A stretch of DNA of 64,000 nt, from assembly GCA_937988745.1 (NCBI GenBank), contig CALKAR010000208.1:1-64000 (forward strand), written 5' to 3'. Every line of letters starts with the position of its first letter. Position 1 is the stretch's first letter. Source of the stretch: an uncultured Peptococcaceae bacterium. GTDB taxonomy: Bacteria > Bacillota > Limnochordia > Darwinibacteriales > Darwinibacteriaceae. Of this stretch, positions 36,172 to 43,521 are shown in pieces. The translations under genes and the position numbers were made by a program. Below the pieces are notes generated by a model that was not told the origin of the DNA, made no database searches, and saw nothing but the letters and a program-made list of their open reading frames with translations.

Positions 36172-36938
36172 AGAAGCCTGATAAAAAAGTCGAACAACAG
36201 CAGCCCTGTGGGAACTGCGAACCTTATACTCTTCAAGAAGGTGAAACATTCTACTCAGTAGCCGAGAAACACTCACTAACCTACGACCAGCTCGCCGAAC
36301 TGAACGCTCACCTAAGCGACCCCACAGCGGTAGGTCCTGGGGATGTACTGAAAATTCCCACAGCAGAAACGCAAGATGTGGGTGAAGTGCAAGCTGAGAC
36401 ACAGCAGACTGTTGTCTGCCCACCGGGCACCTTTAGGTATACGGTACAGCCTGGCGATTCAATGTTCCTCATTGCCCAACGATTTGGTGTATCCCTAGAT
36501 GCCCTCATAGCAGCTAATCCACAAATTCCTAATCCAGCCCTAATCTTCCCAGGTCAGATTGTCTGCGTTCCGACCAGTCCAGCTCCACCACCACCAGTCT
36601 GTCCACCCGGTACCTTTAGGTACACTGTCCGGCCCGGTGACTCGATGTGGCTGATCGCACAGAGATTTGGGGTCTCACTGAATGCCCTGATCGCTGCAAA
36701 CCCACAGATCACAAATCCCAGTCTGATCTTCCCAGGACAGGTCATCTGTGTTCCAAGTTCACCCCCAACAGTGTGCCCACCGGGGACTTTCCGCTACACG
36801 GTTCAGCCCGGTGACACCATGTTCAACATTGCACAAAGATTTGGCGTATCCCTCAATGCTCTAATTGCCGCTAACCCACAGATTCCTAATCCAAATAGAA
36901 TTACACCTGGGCAAATAGTCTGCGTTCCAACCCGGTAA
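36168..36938 (+). CDS. protein with four LysM domains
   Basis: 256 residues. A short charged Lys/Glu/Gln-rich N-terminus without a signal peptide is followed by a divergent LysM at about 23-68 (YTLQEGETFYSVAEKHSLT) and three near-identical 57-65 residue units, each starting CPPGTFRYTV and ending PGQ-VCVP. LysM domains bind N-acetylglucosamine polymers. Lack of export signal plus tandem LysM with Cys and Pro linkers is the style of spore coat/cortex-interface proteins such as SafA, but that is inference. I chose TTG 36168, behind AAGGAGG; the upstream in-frame ATG would run through the structured leader. Confidence 0.85.
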   Translation: MEKPDKKVEQQQPCGNCEPYTLQEGETFYSVAEKHSLTYDQLAELNAHLSDPTAVGPGDVLKIPTAETQDVGEVQAETQQTVVCPPGTFRYTVQPGDSMFLIAQRFGVSLDALIAANPQIPNPALIFPGQIVCVPTSPAPPPPVCPPGTFRYTVRPGDSMWLIAQRFGVSLNALIAANPQITNPSLIFPGQVICVPSSPPTVCPPGTFRYTVQPGDTMFNIAQRFGVSLNALIAANPQIPNPNRITPGQIVCVPTR

Positions 36939-36947
36939 ATCTGAGTG

Positions 36948-36996
36948 TGAAACCTGTACTTTCTGGCAATACTAAGCCAAGGAGGTGCAGGTTTCA
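36948..36996 (+). promoter_or_regulatory. 12-base-pair hairpin closing over the start of the thiamine-binding-family gene
   Basis: 36948-36959 pairs with 36985-36996 without mismatch (one U-G pair). The stem runs from the last G of the GGAGG to the A of the ATG, and the rest of the Shine-Dalgarno is in the 25-base loop. No T run follows. It resembles a translational off-switch, or at least strong local structure at the start site. Confidence 0.6.
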
Positions 36997-37250
36997 TGCT
37001 TAAAGCTGAAGTTTCCGTCTACCCATCAGATGAATCAGGGCAAACTGCTCACCCAGTGCAGCGGTTCATGCATGAAATGGGCCTTGATTACGATTTTCGA
37101 CAGGAACCACCATCTGTCAACACAAGTCTTTCCGGCAGTGCCCGCCAAGTATTCAGTACTGTCCAAGAAATTTTCGAGACAACCGCACAGCAGGATGAAG
37201 ACGTGGTAATGGTTGTTACGTTCTATCAAATAGGTACGCAAAAAAATTGA
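36996..37250 (+). CDS. thiamine-binding/YkoF-MTH1187 family protein (UPF0045)
   Basis: 84 residues: LKAEVSVYPSDESGQTAHPVQRFMHEMGLDYDF, an internal dimer helix, and the strand DEDVVMVVTFYQ. This matches the small ferredoxin-fold proteins annotated 'thiamine-binding' or MTH1187. Ligand binding is known for relatives; here there are no thiamine genes nearby, so the ligand is uncertain. ATG behind GGAGGTG, which is enclosed by a hairpin. Confidence 0.78.
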   Translation: MLKAEVSVYPSDESGQTAHPVQRFMHEMGLDYDFRQEPPSVNTSLSGSARQVFSTVQEIFETTAQQDEDVVMVVTFYQIGTQKN

Positions 37251-37270
37251 TGAAATACATTGTTAAAGTC

Positions 37271-37299
37271 TTGACGAATTCTCCCCTCCGTGATAATCT
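37271..37299 (+). promoter_or_regulatory. probable promoter of the FMN-binding protein gene
   Basis: TTGACG (37271-37276), 17-base spacer, TAATCT (37294-37299). A small hairpin GTGGG/CCCAC (37304-37329) follows in the leader, then GGAGG before the ATG. Confidence 0.55.
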
Positions 37300-37360
37300 G
37301 AAGGTGGGCCGGTAAGTGAAAGACCCCACTATTGCAAATGTCACGAACGGAGGTAGAGAA

Positions 37361-38053
37361 ATGAAAAGATTGAGTCTTGTGTTGGCGCTGGTTCTCGTAC
37401 TCTCACTGAGCGTTGGAGCCCTCGCCGGAAACTGGATCGATGGCACATACGAAGGCTATTCTGATGCAGGTGCACGCAGCTTCCAGTATGCTAAGGTTTA
37501 TATTGAAAATGGAGAAATCGTCGCCGTTACTCTGCGTGAGTTCACCGATAAGTATCTGGAGAAGGATCCCAACAACTACAACTGGCCACAGTTCGGTGAG
37601 GCTCTCCGCACTCTCGGTGCAAGATTTGTTGAAGCCCAAGGCACCGATGTAGATATCGTTACTGGTGCTACCGGCAGCTGCACTGGCTGGATTCAAGCGG
37701 TAGAACGCGCGCTCGTTAAGGCAAGCCCTGATAAACCAAATAAGAAATACTTTGATGGCACCTTTATGGGTCGTTCCCACTACGATGGCAACCGCGGTTA
37801 TTACAAAGTAGTATGGGTAACCATCGAAAACGACAAGATCGTTGACTACAAAGTACAGCGTGTTCTCCCCGATGGAAGCATTCAAGATCCTGCCGAATAT
37901 AACTGGCCTCTCGAACAGGCTCGCGAAGCCTATAAGAAGGCTGCAATCGATAGCACTCCTGGATATGTTGATACTATCAGCGGTGCTACCGGCTTGACTT
38001 ATATGTCCAATATCGCTGTCCGGGACGCCCTGGATGCTGCTTCTATCAACTAA
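37361..38053 (+). CDS. exported protein with two FMN-binding domains
   Basis: 230 residues. Signal peptide 1-22. Two FMN_bind repeats start at DGTYEGYS (27) and DGTFMGRS (132). Each ends in a motif that fits ApbE-type covalent flavinylation: Asp98-x-x-Thr-Gly-Ala-Thr104 and Asp204-x-x-Ser-Gly-Ala-Thr210. Both Thr residues are therefore candidate FMN attachment sites. An apbE gene lies at 56517-57551. It is likely an extracytoplasmic electron carrier or reductase component; no partner reductase is adjacent. Own promoter and terminator. The mature protein has no lipobox Cys, so it may be soluble. Confidence 0.88.
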   Translation: MKRLSLVLALVLVLSLSVGALAGNWIDGTYEGYSDAGARSFQYAKVYIENGEIVAVTLREFTDKYLEKDPNNYNWPQFGEALRTLGARFVEAQGTDVDIVTGATGSCTGWIQAVERALVKASPDKPNKKYFDGTFMGRSHYDGNRGYYKVVWVTIENDKIVDYKVQRVLPDGSIQDPAEYNWPLEQAREAYKKAAIDSTPGYVDTISGATGLTYMSNIAVRDALDAASIN

Positions 38054-38071
38054 ATAGATATATTTAGGCCC

Positions 38072-38101
38072 AAAAAAGCACCCCTCAGCGGGTGCTTTTT
38101 T
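38072..38101. terminator. bidirectional intrinsic terminator
   Basis: AAAAAAGCACCC (38072-38083) pairs with GGGTGCTTTTTT (38090-38101), 6-base loop. It serves the FMN-binding gene and the convergent DUF554 gene. Confidence 0.92.
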
Positions 38102-38777
38102 ACGCAAAGATGGCAGCCAAAATCACAGCAAGAATAATGCTCGGAAGAAGATTTCCTGCTCGAATCTTTGTGGCTCCAACCATATTCAATCCTAATGCAA
38201 AGACCAACAGACCACCTGTAGAACTGAGCTCGGCCAATACTGCTTCGTTGAAAAGAGGAGAAATAAGACGAGCCAGCAGAGCAATACTCCCCTGATAGAT
38301 AAAGACCGAAACTGCCGAAAACGCCACGCCTATACCAAATGAAGCTGTAAAAAATATGGAGCTGAGTCCGTCTAGAATTGCCTTAGCATACAAGACCTGA
38401 TGGTCGTTGTAGAGCCCGCTGTTCAGCGAACCGATCACTGCCATAGCGCCCACACAGAAGACCAATGTCGCCGTCATGAAGCCATTACTGAAGTCCCCGC
38501 TTGAATGACCCAGCTTATTCCCAAGGCTAACACCAATCCGCTCCAAACGCCCCTCTAAATCAAGAGCCGCCCCAAGCGCCCCTCCCATGGCCAGCGCTGC
38601 GATAGGAATCAGGAACTGCTGACTTTCTAAAGCCATATCAAATCCGATGAGGCAAACCGCCAGACCGAGTCCCTGTGTAATCGTATCTCTGACATCGTCC
38701 GCAACCTTGACTAGACGGCCAAGGATGCACCCGACCAAAATTGCAGCAGTATTTGCAAAGACACCAGCGAAGACCAA
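38100..38777 (-). CDS. DUF554 family membrane protein
   Basis: 225 residues with about six hydrophobic segments. The family pattern is clear: FANTAAILVGCILGRLVK, GLAVCLIGFDMAL, the GLYNDHQVLYAKAILDGLSSIFF block and the C-terminal GLNMVGATKIRAGNLLPSIILA. It is related to B. subtilis YdfK/YqgA-type proteins; function unknown, transporter or channel suspected. I chose TTG 38777, 10 bases after GGAGG; a longer frame to 38798 has no site. Confidence 0.85.
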   Translation of the reverse strand: MVFAGVFANTAAILVGCILGRLVKVADDVRDTITQGLGLAVCLIGFDMALESQQFLIPIAALAMGGALGAALDLEGRLERIGVSLGNKLGHSSGDFSNGFMTATLVFCVGAMAVIGSLNSGLYNDHQVLYAKAILDGLSSIFFTASFGIGVAFSAVSVFIYQGSIALLARLISPLFNEAVLAELSSTGGLLVFALGLNMVGATKIRAGNLLPSIILAVILAAIFA

Positions 38778-38874
38778 TCTACATTTCCCTCCCAACAAAT
38801 GCCAGACCCCGTTTCAGCATAATGAACAGCCCCTGTCCAAACAATATAAGGGAATAAAAAAAGGGGGTCATTTC

Positions 38875-39186
38875 GTGTCTAACCAATATGTAGTAAATCA
38901 GATCAAACAGATTCTGCAGCAGATGCAGCAGAGTGAAGCGCGCAATGCTCAGCTCCTTCAACAATTGCAGCAAGCTGAACAACAAGCGGTCCAGCAGACA
39001 CGCCAGCTGCAGCAACTTGTTTCCCAAATCGATACCAATTTGCCTGTCGGCCAAACAATGCAGAGCGGGTACGGATATCAAACAGTTCCCCAATTCTCAG
39101 AAGGGACCAGCAGTTTCTTCGGAAACTACAGCCAGCCCAAGGATTTCAGCCAACAGGGCTTCAGCTACAGCGGCACACAGTTCTGA
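38875..39186 (+). CDS. small Gln-rich coiled-coil protein, unknown
   Basis: 103 residues. Residues 8-52 form a Gln-rich helix with heptad-like spacing (IKQILQQMQQSEARN, LLQQLQQAEQQAVQQ), followed by a low-complexity Tyr/Ser/Gln/Phe tail. No signal peptide. GTG start with GGGGG 7 bases before it. I recognise no family; small Gln-rich coiled-coil proteins are common among spore-associated proteins, but nothing here proves that. It is a separate transcription unit between DUF554 and fabI. Confidence 0.7.
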   Translation: MSNQYVVNQIKQILQQMQQSEARNAQLLQQLQQAEQQAVQQTRQLQQLVSQIDTNLPVGQTMQSGYGYQTVPQFSEGTSSFFGNYSQPKDFSQQGFSYSGTQF

Positions 39187-39200
39187 CGGCAGACATTATC

Positions 39201-39245
39201 AAGGGAGATGTTAGGTTAGATTCTACACTACCTCACATCTCCCTT
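39201..39245. terminator. hairpin between the Gln-rich gene and fabI
   Basis: Perfect arms AAGGGAGATGT (39201-39211) and ACATCTCCCTT (39235-39245), 23-base loop with inner GGT/ACC. It lies between convergent genes. T runs are weak, so termination may be inefficient or Rho-assisted. Confidence 0.75.
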
Positions 39246-39251
39246 TGAGTA

Positions 39252-40022
39252 TTATAAGCCCATGATATTAAATCCTGTATCCACGAAAATGGTTTCCCCA
39301 GTTATTCCACTGGCCAAGTCACTGACAAGGAAAGCTGCTGTATTCCCCACTTCCCTGCTGTCGACATTGCGCCGCAGCGGGGCTTTTTCAGAATGGTAGT
39401 CGAGAATGTCCACAAATCCAGAAACCCCTCGTGCGGCTAGAGTATTGATTGGACCTGCAGAAATTGCATTTACCCGAACGTCATCAGGGCCTAAGTCGCT
39501 CGCAAGGTACCGAACACTTGCCTCAAGCGCTGCTTTCGCCACGCCCATCACATTGTAATTTGGAATTACCTTTTCGGAACCGTAATAGGTAAGCGTGACG
39601 ATCCCTGCACCAGGATTCATAAGGCCTCGAAAAGCTCTAGATAGAGCAACTAGAGAATACGCACTAATGTCGAGGGCTGTCGAAAAAGCTTCTCGACTCG
39701 TTTCAATGTAGGGCCGTTCCAAAGCTTCCCGAGGAGCAAAAGCCAAAGCGTGCACTAAACCATCAAGTTTGCCTGCGCTTCTTTCAACAGCAGCAACCGC
39801 TGCCTCGATCTGGCTGTCAATAGTGACGTCACACTCGATAAGCGCCAATGGAGGACGGCTCAATTCACCAAGAAGAGCCTCGACCTTCCCCCGAGCCCGT
39901 TCATTCTGAACGCCTAAGATAAGTTCCGCTCCCTGCTGATCCATTGCCTGAGCGACAGCCCAAGCGATACTGTATTTGTTAGCGATATTGAATATGGCAA
40001 CACGTTTATTCTGGAGAATCAT
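39252..40022 (-). CDS. fabI: enoyl-[acyl-carrier-protein] reductase (FabI type)
   Basis: Last step of each fatty acid elongation cycle, NAD(P)H dependent. Short-chain dehydrogenase fold with the FabI-style N-terminus (RVAIFNIANKYSIAWAVAQ), HALAFAPRE, and catalytic Tyr/Lys in YYGSEKVIPNYNVMGVAKAALE, where the Y-x6-K spacing is that of FabI. C-terminus DTGFNIMG. It has 256 residues. ATG behind GAGGTG. It stands alone, away from accA/accD. Confidence 0.94.
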   Translation of the reverse strand: MILQNKRVAIFNIANKYSIAWAVAQAMDQQGAELILGVQNERARGKVEALLGELSRPPLALIECDVTIDSQIEAAVAAVERSAGKLDGLVHALAFAPREALERPYIETSREAFSTALDISAYSLVALSRAFRGLMNPGAGIVTLTYYGSEKVIPNYNVMGVAKAALEASVRYLASDLGPDDVRVNAISAGPINTLAARGVSGFVDILDYHSEKAPLRRNVDSREVGNTAAFLVSDLASGITGETIFVDTGFNIMGL

Positions 40023-40110
40023 ACATACACCTCAATTCTTTCAAGGTTATCCTGTATGATTACCCAAATGCTGAAACTAATCCTGCACACCACACCTGCG
40101 CCTTGGTACT

Positions 40111-40148
40111 AAAAAAGGTGCATCGGGTAAGTTCCCAACCGCACCTTT
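40111..40148 (-). terminator. intrinsic terminator of rex
   Basis: AAAGGTGC (40114-40121) pairs with GCACCTTT (40141-40148), with inner GGGT/AACC pairing. On the minus strand six T residues follow. It lies 9 bases after the rex stop. Confidence 0.85.
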
Positions 40149-40156
40149 GAAAACTG

Positions 40157-40813
40157 TCACGACTTTTTCGCTCTTTCATTTAAGCGGAATGACAAGCGGA
40201 GCAGGCTGTCTGTTAGATGCATATGCTCCACGAGAACATCGTCGGGTACCTGCAGATGAATGGGGGAGAAGTTCCAAATACTTCGGACTCCGTTTTTCAC
40301 CAAAGTATCACAGATATCCTGACTCACATCTCCTGGCGTGGCAATGATGCCGATGTCTGTAGGATTTTCCTGCAGGTAGTTCTCTAAGTTATCGACATGC
40401 TGAATGATGCAGCAGGCATGATAATTGCCCACCAGGTGTTCATCTATATCAAAGATGGCCCGAATTTCAAATCCCCGTTTGCGGAAATTTTCATAGCTGG
40501 CAAGCGCCTTGCCCAGATTACCTGCTCCTACTAAGACCATGGCATAAGTACGGTCCAAACCAAGAATACGGCTGACGTGATGCAGCAGTTCACTTACATC
40601 GTATCCATAACCCTGCTGTCCAAATGAACCGAAGTAGCTCAAATCAGAACGAATCTGGGCAGCCGTAAAATTCAAAGCTTCGCCTAATTGGGCTGACGAC
40701 ACACGATTGACACCCTGGTCACGCAGCGCAGTCAAATAGCGCAGGTAAATCGGCAGCCGGGTCACCACACCTGCGGGAATCCCTTTGTCTTTCTTGCGTT
40801 CTCTGGAAGACAT
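40157..40813 (-). CDS. rex: redox-sensing transcriptional repressor Rex
   Basis: Senses the NADH/NAD+ ratio and represses fermentation and respiration genes when NADH is low. The N-terminal winged helix has TRLPIYLRYL and SSAQLGEALNFTAAQIRSDLSYFGSFG. The Rossmann domain starts at residue about 88 with MVLVGAGNLGKALASY and includes IFDIDEHLVG and IIATPGD. It has 218 residues. ATG behind GAGGAGG. A Rex-like operator lies upstream, suggesting autoregulation. It suits a cell with Rnf and Ldh/2-hydroxyacid dehydrogenase-type metabolism. Confidence 0.95.
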   Translation of the reverse strand: MSSRERKKDKGIPAGVVTRLPIYLRYLTALRDQGVNRVSSAQLGEALNFTAAQIRSDLSYFGSFGQQGYGYDVSELLHHVSRILGLDRTYAMVLVGAGNLGKALASYENFRKRGFEIRAIFDIDEHLVGNYHACCIIQHVDNLENYLQENPTDIGIIATPGDVSQDICDTLVKNGVRSIWNFSPIHLQVPDDVLVEHMHLTDSLLRLSFRLNERAKKS

Positions 40814-40873
40814 TTTGCTTCCTCCTCAAATTAAACTCTCTTATTCTCGCAGTTGTCTTCGACACGGCCAACC

Positions 40874-40891
40874 TTGTCTCCTTTTTCACAA
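40874..40891. promoter_or_regulatory. candidate Rex operator
   Basis: 18-base site TTGT-N10-ACAA with one perfect half TTCACAA and one degenerate half, matching the size and ends of the Rex consensus TTGTGAA-N4-TTCACAA. It lies 61 bases before the rex start. Confidence 0.5.
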
Positions 40892-40914
40892 TAATAGTTT
40901 TTGCTAAAGATTTA

Positions 40915-41403
40915 TCATTCGATTACGATTGGGCGCCGTTCTATAACATCTAACCCGCCTACTAAGTCCCTCACTATCACTTCCGCTTCATAAGTTGTGC
41001 GTGGAGCCCACCACGGTACATCTACCCAGATATAAAACCATACTCTTGAAGGTGGGGCTGCTGGACTGTTCAGCGTATACTCTACTAGGTTCTCTTGGGA
41101 ATACAGCTTCAAGCCGCTATTAGAACGCAGAACCACATCGACCCGAAGATCGACTAGTGGGTCGGTGCCGCCATCACCAACCGTGAAACCTTCTACCTCC
41201 AAGTAGGCATACGCGCGGGAGTTTCGGGAAAACACTCCACTGGGATTCGGATCGTAATCCCCCTCACCCCTTACCTCATAAGCCCATTCCGCTTTAACAA
41301 ACTGCATCTGTCCAACTGCTTTATCCTGAGCATGTACCACAAAAGCCAGCATGCACAGCGCAAACAGGAGGAGAGCAGCTGTTACCCGTCTGCGAGCCAA
41401 CAT
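40915..41403 (-). CDS. exported protein of unknown function
   Basis: 162 residues. A classical signal peptide (MLARRRVTAALLLFALCMLAFVVHAQ, cleaved after about residue 26) precedes a beta-rich domain with YAYLEVEGFTVGD, LVDLRVDVVLRSN and VWFYIWVDVPWWAPRTTYEAEV, like a small immunoglobulin-type or carbohydrate-facing sandwich. I do not recognise the family. ATG behind AAAGGGGG. It is divergent from the gene at 41480 and upstream of rex; the two rex-side genes are separated by about 100 bases including the Rex site. Confidence 0.7.
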   Translation of the reverse strand: MLARRRVTAALLLFALCMLAFVVHAQDKAVGQMQFVKAEWAYEVRGEGDYDPNPSGVFSRNSRAYAYLEVEGFTVGDGGTDPLVDLRVDVVLRSNSGLKLYSQENLVEYTLNSPAAPPSRVWFYIWVDVPWWAPRTTYEAEVIVRDLVGGLDVIERRPIVIE

Positions 41404-41479
41404 AACAACCCCCTTTATGATCGATTGACTAGGAAAATCTGCTGACTTATGTCATAATTGTAGTGGAGAGGGTGATTCA

Positions 41480-41797
41480 ATGTTCAAAGGATTACAAAAG
41501 GGCAAATGGAGCCGCCCTACAGATAAATCAGCAGTATATATCGAGATAAGCCCTGGCGATAAATGGGGCATTCGGGTAACCCTCATTGATGACTACGCCA
41601 AAGTTGAGGCTGTAGACAGCCCAAATAAGGCAACGTATAAAGCACCAGAGCGCTACTGCACAGTTATCAAGCCACCCACTATATTCGAGAAACTCCGCGG
41701 CATCACCTTTGAAGACAAACTAATGGCAGCTGTGGAAGAAAAGCGCAGGGTAGCTGCAGAGGAGAATTCTCGATCAACGAGTTCTCTGTTGGAGTAG
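41480..41797 (+). CDS. small protein of unknown function
   Basis: 105 residues, basic N-terminal half, without signal or membrane segment. Patterns: AVYIEISPGDKWGIRVTL, VEAVDSPNKATYKAPERY, then a charged helix ending SSLLE. No family recognised. The ATG sits behind GGAGAGGGTG. A real gene is supported by the site and codon-like composition. Its neighbours are an exported unknown and a metallophosphoesterase. Confidence 0.6.
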   Translation: MFKGLQKGKWSRPTDKSAVYIEISPGDKWGIRVTLIDDYAKVEAVDSPNKATYKAPERYCTVIKPPTIFEKLRGITFEDKLMAAVEEKRRVAAEENSRSTSSLLE

Positions 41798-41898
41798 AAT
41801 GTTCCTGTTTAGCCCTACCGCGCTTTAGAAGGAAAAGCTTTACTTAATCACGAACTATCTAGATAAATGCATCTAGGTTACTTGGGAGGATTTCCAAT

Positions 41899-42501
41899 TT
41901 GAAGTTCTTAATTGTTGGCGACACCGTCGACCCCCTTCTGTATGATCATTTTCGAAGGGAACGCTTTCCAGAAAATATCAGTGCAATTTTATCGGTCGGC
42001 GATCTGCCCGCCTGGTATTTGAGCTATTTGATGTCGGTGTTTAATGCACCGCTCTATTATGTTAGGGGAAATCATGACCACTCCTATGATACCAATCCCC
42101 CTGAAGGGGGCGAAAATATACACGGTAGAGTCATTAATTTTAAAGGCTTGACCATCATTGGGTTTGAGGGTTCGATGTTCTATCACTCGCCAAATGCTGT
42201 TCAGTATACCGAACGAGAAATGTGGTGGACCTGGACAAAGATGCGCTGGCGGTTTATGTTCGGGCGCAAGATTGATATCGTACTCACTCATGCCCCGCCC
42301 TTTGGCATCCACGACGCTGAAGACCAATGCCATCGAGGGTTTTTAACATTTTCGAAGATCATACACAAGTATAAACCTAGATACTTTATCCACGGCCATA
42401 CTCATCTTAACTACGGTTTAAAACAGAAACGCGTCGATATTGTTAATGGTACCACGGTGATTAACGGTTACGGGTTTTATATCCTGGACCTCGACGAATA
42501 G
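41899..42501 (+). CDS. metallophosphoesterase family protein
   Basis: 200 residues. Calcineurin-like phosphoesterase motifs in order: an N-terminal GDTVD in place of the usual GDxHG, SVGDLP, GNHDH near residue 59, THAPP and HGHTHLN. Two-metal phosphatase or nuclease; the degenerate first motif (DTVD) keeps an Asp. TTG start behind GGGAGGATTT. It is followed after 26 bases by a ParB/DUF4032-like gene, so the two may act together. Substrate unknown. Confidence 0.85.
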   Translation: MKFLIVGDTVDPLLYDHFRRERFPENISAILSVGDLPAWYLSYLMSVFNAPLYYVRGNHDHSYDTNPPEGGENIHGRVINFKGLTIIGFEGSMFYHSPNAVQYTEREMWWTWTKMRWRFMFGRKIDIVLTHAPPFGIHDAEDQCHRGFLTFSKIIHKYKPRYFIHGHTHLNYGLKQKRVDIVNGTTVINGYGFYILDLDE

Positions 42502-42527
42502 CACTGTGGTTAGGAGCGTGATCAGTT

Positions 42528-43454
42528 TTGGTTTTTCGAGGTCATGCCGAATCCTTTGCTGCCCGCAAAGAAAAACATCAGCTAACCGACGCTGTTGACC
42601 TCGGTCTGCGTATTGTTCCCGTGAGCAATATCGTTGGATCAGTGAATCGGTGGCAGGACTTTGACGCCAAGTTCCGCATCCGCAACCGCACAACCTACCA
42701 GCGTTATCAGCGGATTAAGCAGGCTGTTGAGCGGGGCGAAATTCTGCCGCCTGTGCAGCTTTATAAGGTTAAGGACAGATACTACGTTGTCGATGGCAAT
42801 CACCGCGTTGCCGTAGCCAAGGAGGTCGGACAGGTCTATATTGACGCGTATGTGACCGAGTTCCTGCCTTCAGCAGACAGTAAGGAGCACCTGCTCTGGC
42901 GCGAACGCTCCCTATTCCAGCGTCAAACTGGCCTGCTTGATATTGAGCTTACTGAGCTTGGTTCCTACGACAAACTGCTGGCCCAAATTCGAGACTTTCA
43001 AAAGGAAGAATCGGAACGCCTCGAGATAGACCTCACGCTAGAACGAGCAGCCAGCAGTTGGTATGAGGAAATCTATCGGCCGGTTGTAGAGCTGATCCGC
43101 GAGCAGCGGCTCCTGGATGATTTCCCCAACCGCACAGAAGCAGACCTTTTCCTGTATGCATCTTATCATAAGATTGCCAAGAGCAGACTGACCAATCAAC
43201 AGGTTTCATACCGGGAAGCTCTAGCTGATTTCCAAATTGAACAGCAGAAGTCTTTCGCCGAGCAGCTGAAAGACCTAATAACTGGGTTGTTTACTCCTTC
43301 AGTAGATGATGACCCACGCTGCCCGCACAAGGAGAATCTCCTCATCATGGATGAAGATGGATTGGTTCACGTGGCGCCCAGCTGTCCGGGCTGCAGACGG
43401 TGCACACATGACCATGATGTAACAATCCAAGATGAAGATGCGCCCTTGTTCTAA
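42528..43454 (+). CDS. ParB/sulfiredoxin-fold and DUF4032-like protein with C-terminal Cys/His cluster
   Basis: 308 residues. Residues about 25-115 carry a ParB-like nuclease/Srx fold (VPVSNIVGSVNRW, then VQLYKVKDRYYVVDGNHRVAVAKEVG with the conserved DGNHR). The middle region is helical (NRTEADLFLY, DUF4032-like). The C-terminus, about 264-308, has CPHKENLL, PSCPGCRRCTHDHD, a likely metal site. TTG start behind AGGAGCG. It follows the metallophosphoesterase and is not next to a parA gene, so chromosome partitioning is unlikely. Function unknown. Confidence 0.65.
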   Translation: MVFRGHAESFAARKEKHQLTDAVDLGLRIVPVSNIVGSVNRWQDFDAKFRIRNRTTYQRYQRIKQAVERGEILPPVQLYKVKDRYYVVDGNHRVAVAKEVGQVYIDAYVTEFLPSADSKEHLLWRERSLFQRQTGLLDIELTELGSYDKLLAQIRDFQKEESERLEIDLTLERAASSWYEEIYRPVVELIREQRLLDDFPNRTEADLFLYASYHKIAKSRLTNQQVSYREALADFQIEQQKSFAEQLKDLITGLFTPSVDDDPRCPHKENLLIMDEDGLVHVAPSCPGCRRCTHDHDVTIQDEDAPLF

Positions 43455-43474
43455 TTCTAAGATAGTAAAAATAA

Positions 43475-43500
43475 AGGCTGTTCCAGATGCGGAACAGCCT
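43475..43500 (+). terminator. intrinsic terminator before nth
   Basis: AGGCTGTTCC-agatgc-GGAACAGCCT, then GTTTTTCTT. It lies 20 bases after the ParB-like gene and just before the nth ribosome site. Confidence 0.9.
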
Positions 43501-43521
43501 GTTTTTCTTGAGGTGACGCCA

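Noticed and set aside
36420..36930. CRISPR-like or tandem DNA repeat array
   Set aside because: The repetition is the three homologous LysM units in coding sequence with diverged codons, not short direct repeats with spacers.
36941..36996. TPP riboswitch before the thiamine-binding-family gene (CTGAG, ACCTG and CTGG fragments are present)
   Set aside because: The order and pairing of the TPP core (GCTGAGA, the CCTGATCTGG-ATAAT block and GCGNAGGGA) are not met; the bases form one simple hairpin instead.
37403..38107. 234-codon open frame antisense to the FMN-binding gene
   Set aside because: It mirrors the strongly coding plus-strand gene, has no ribosome site and no family features.
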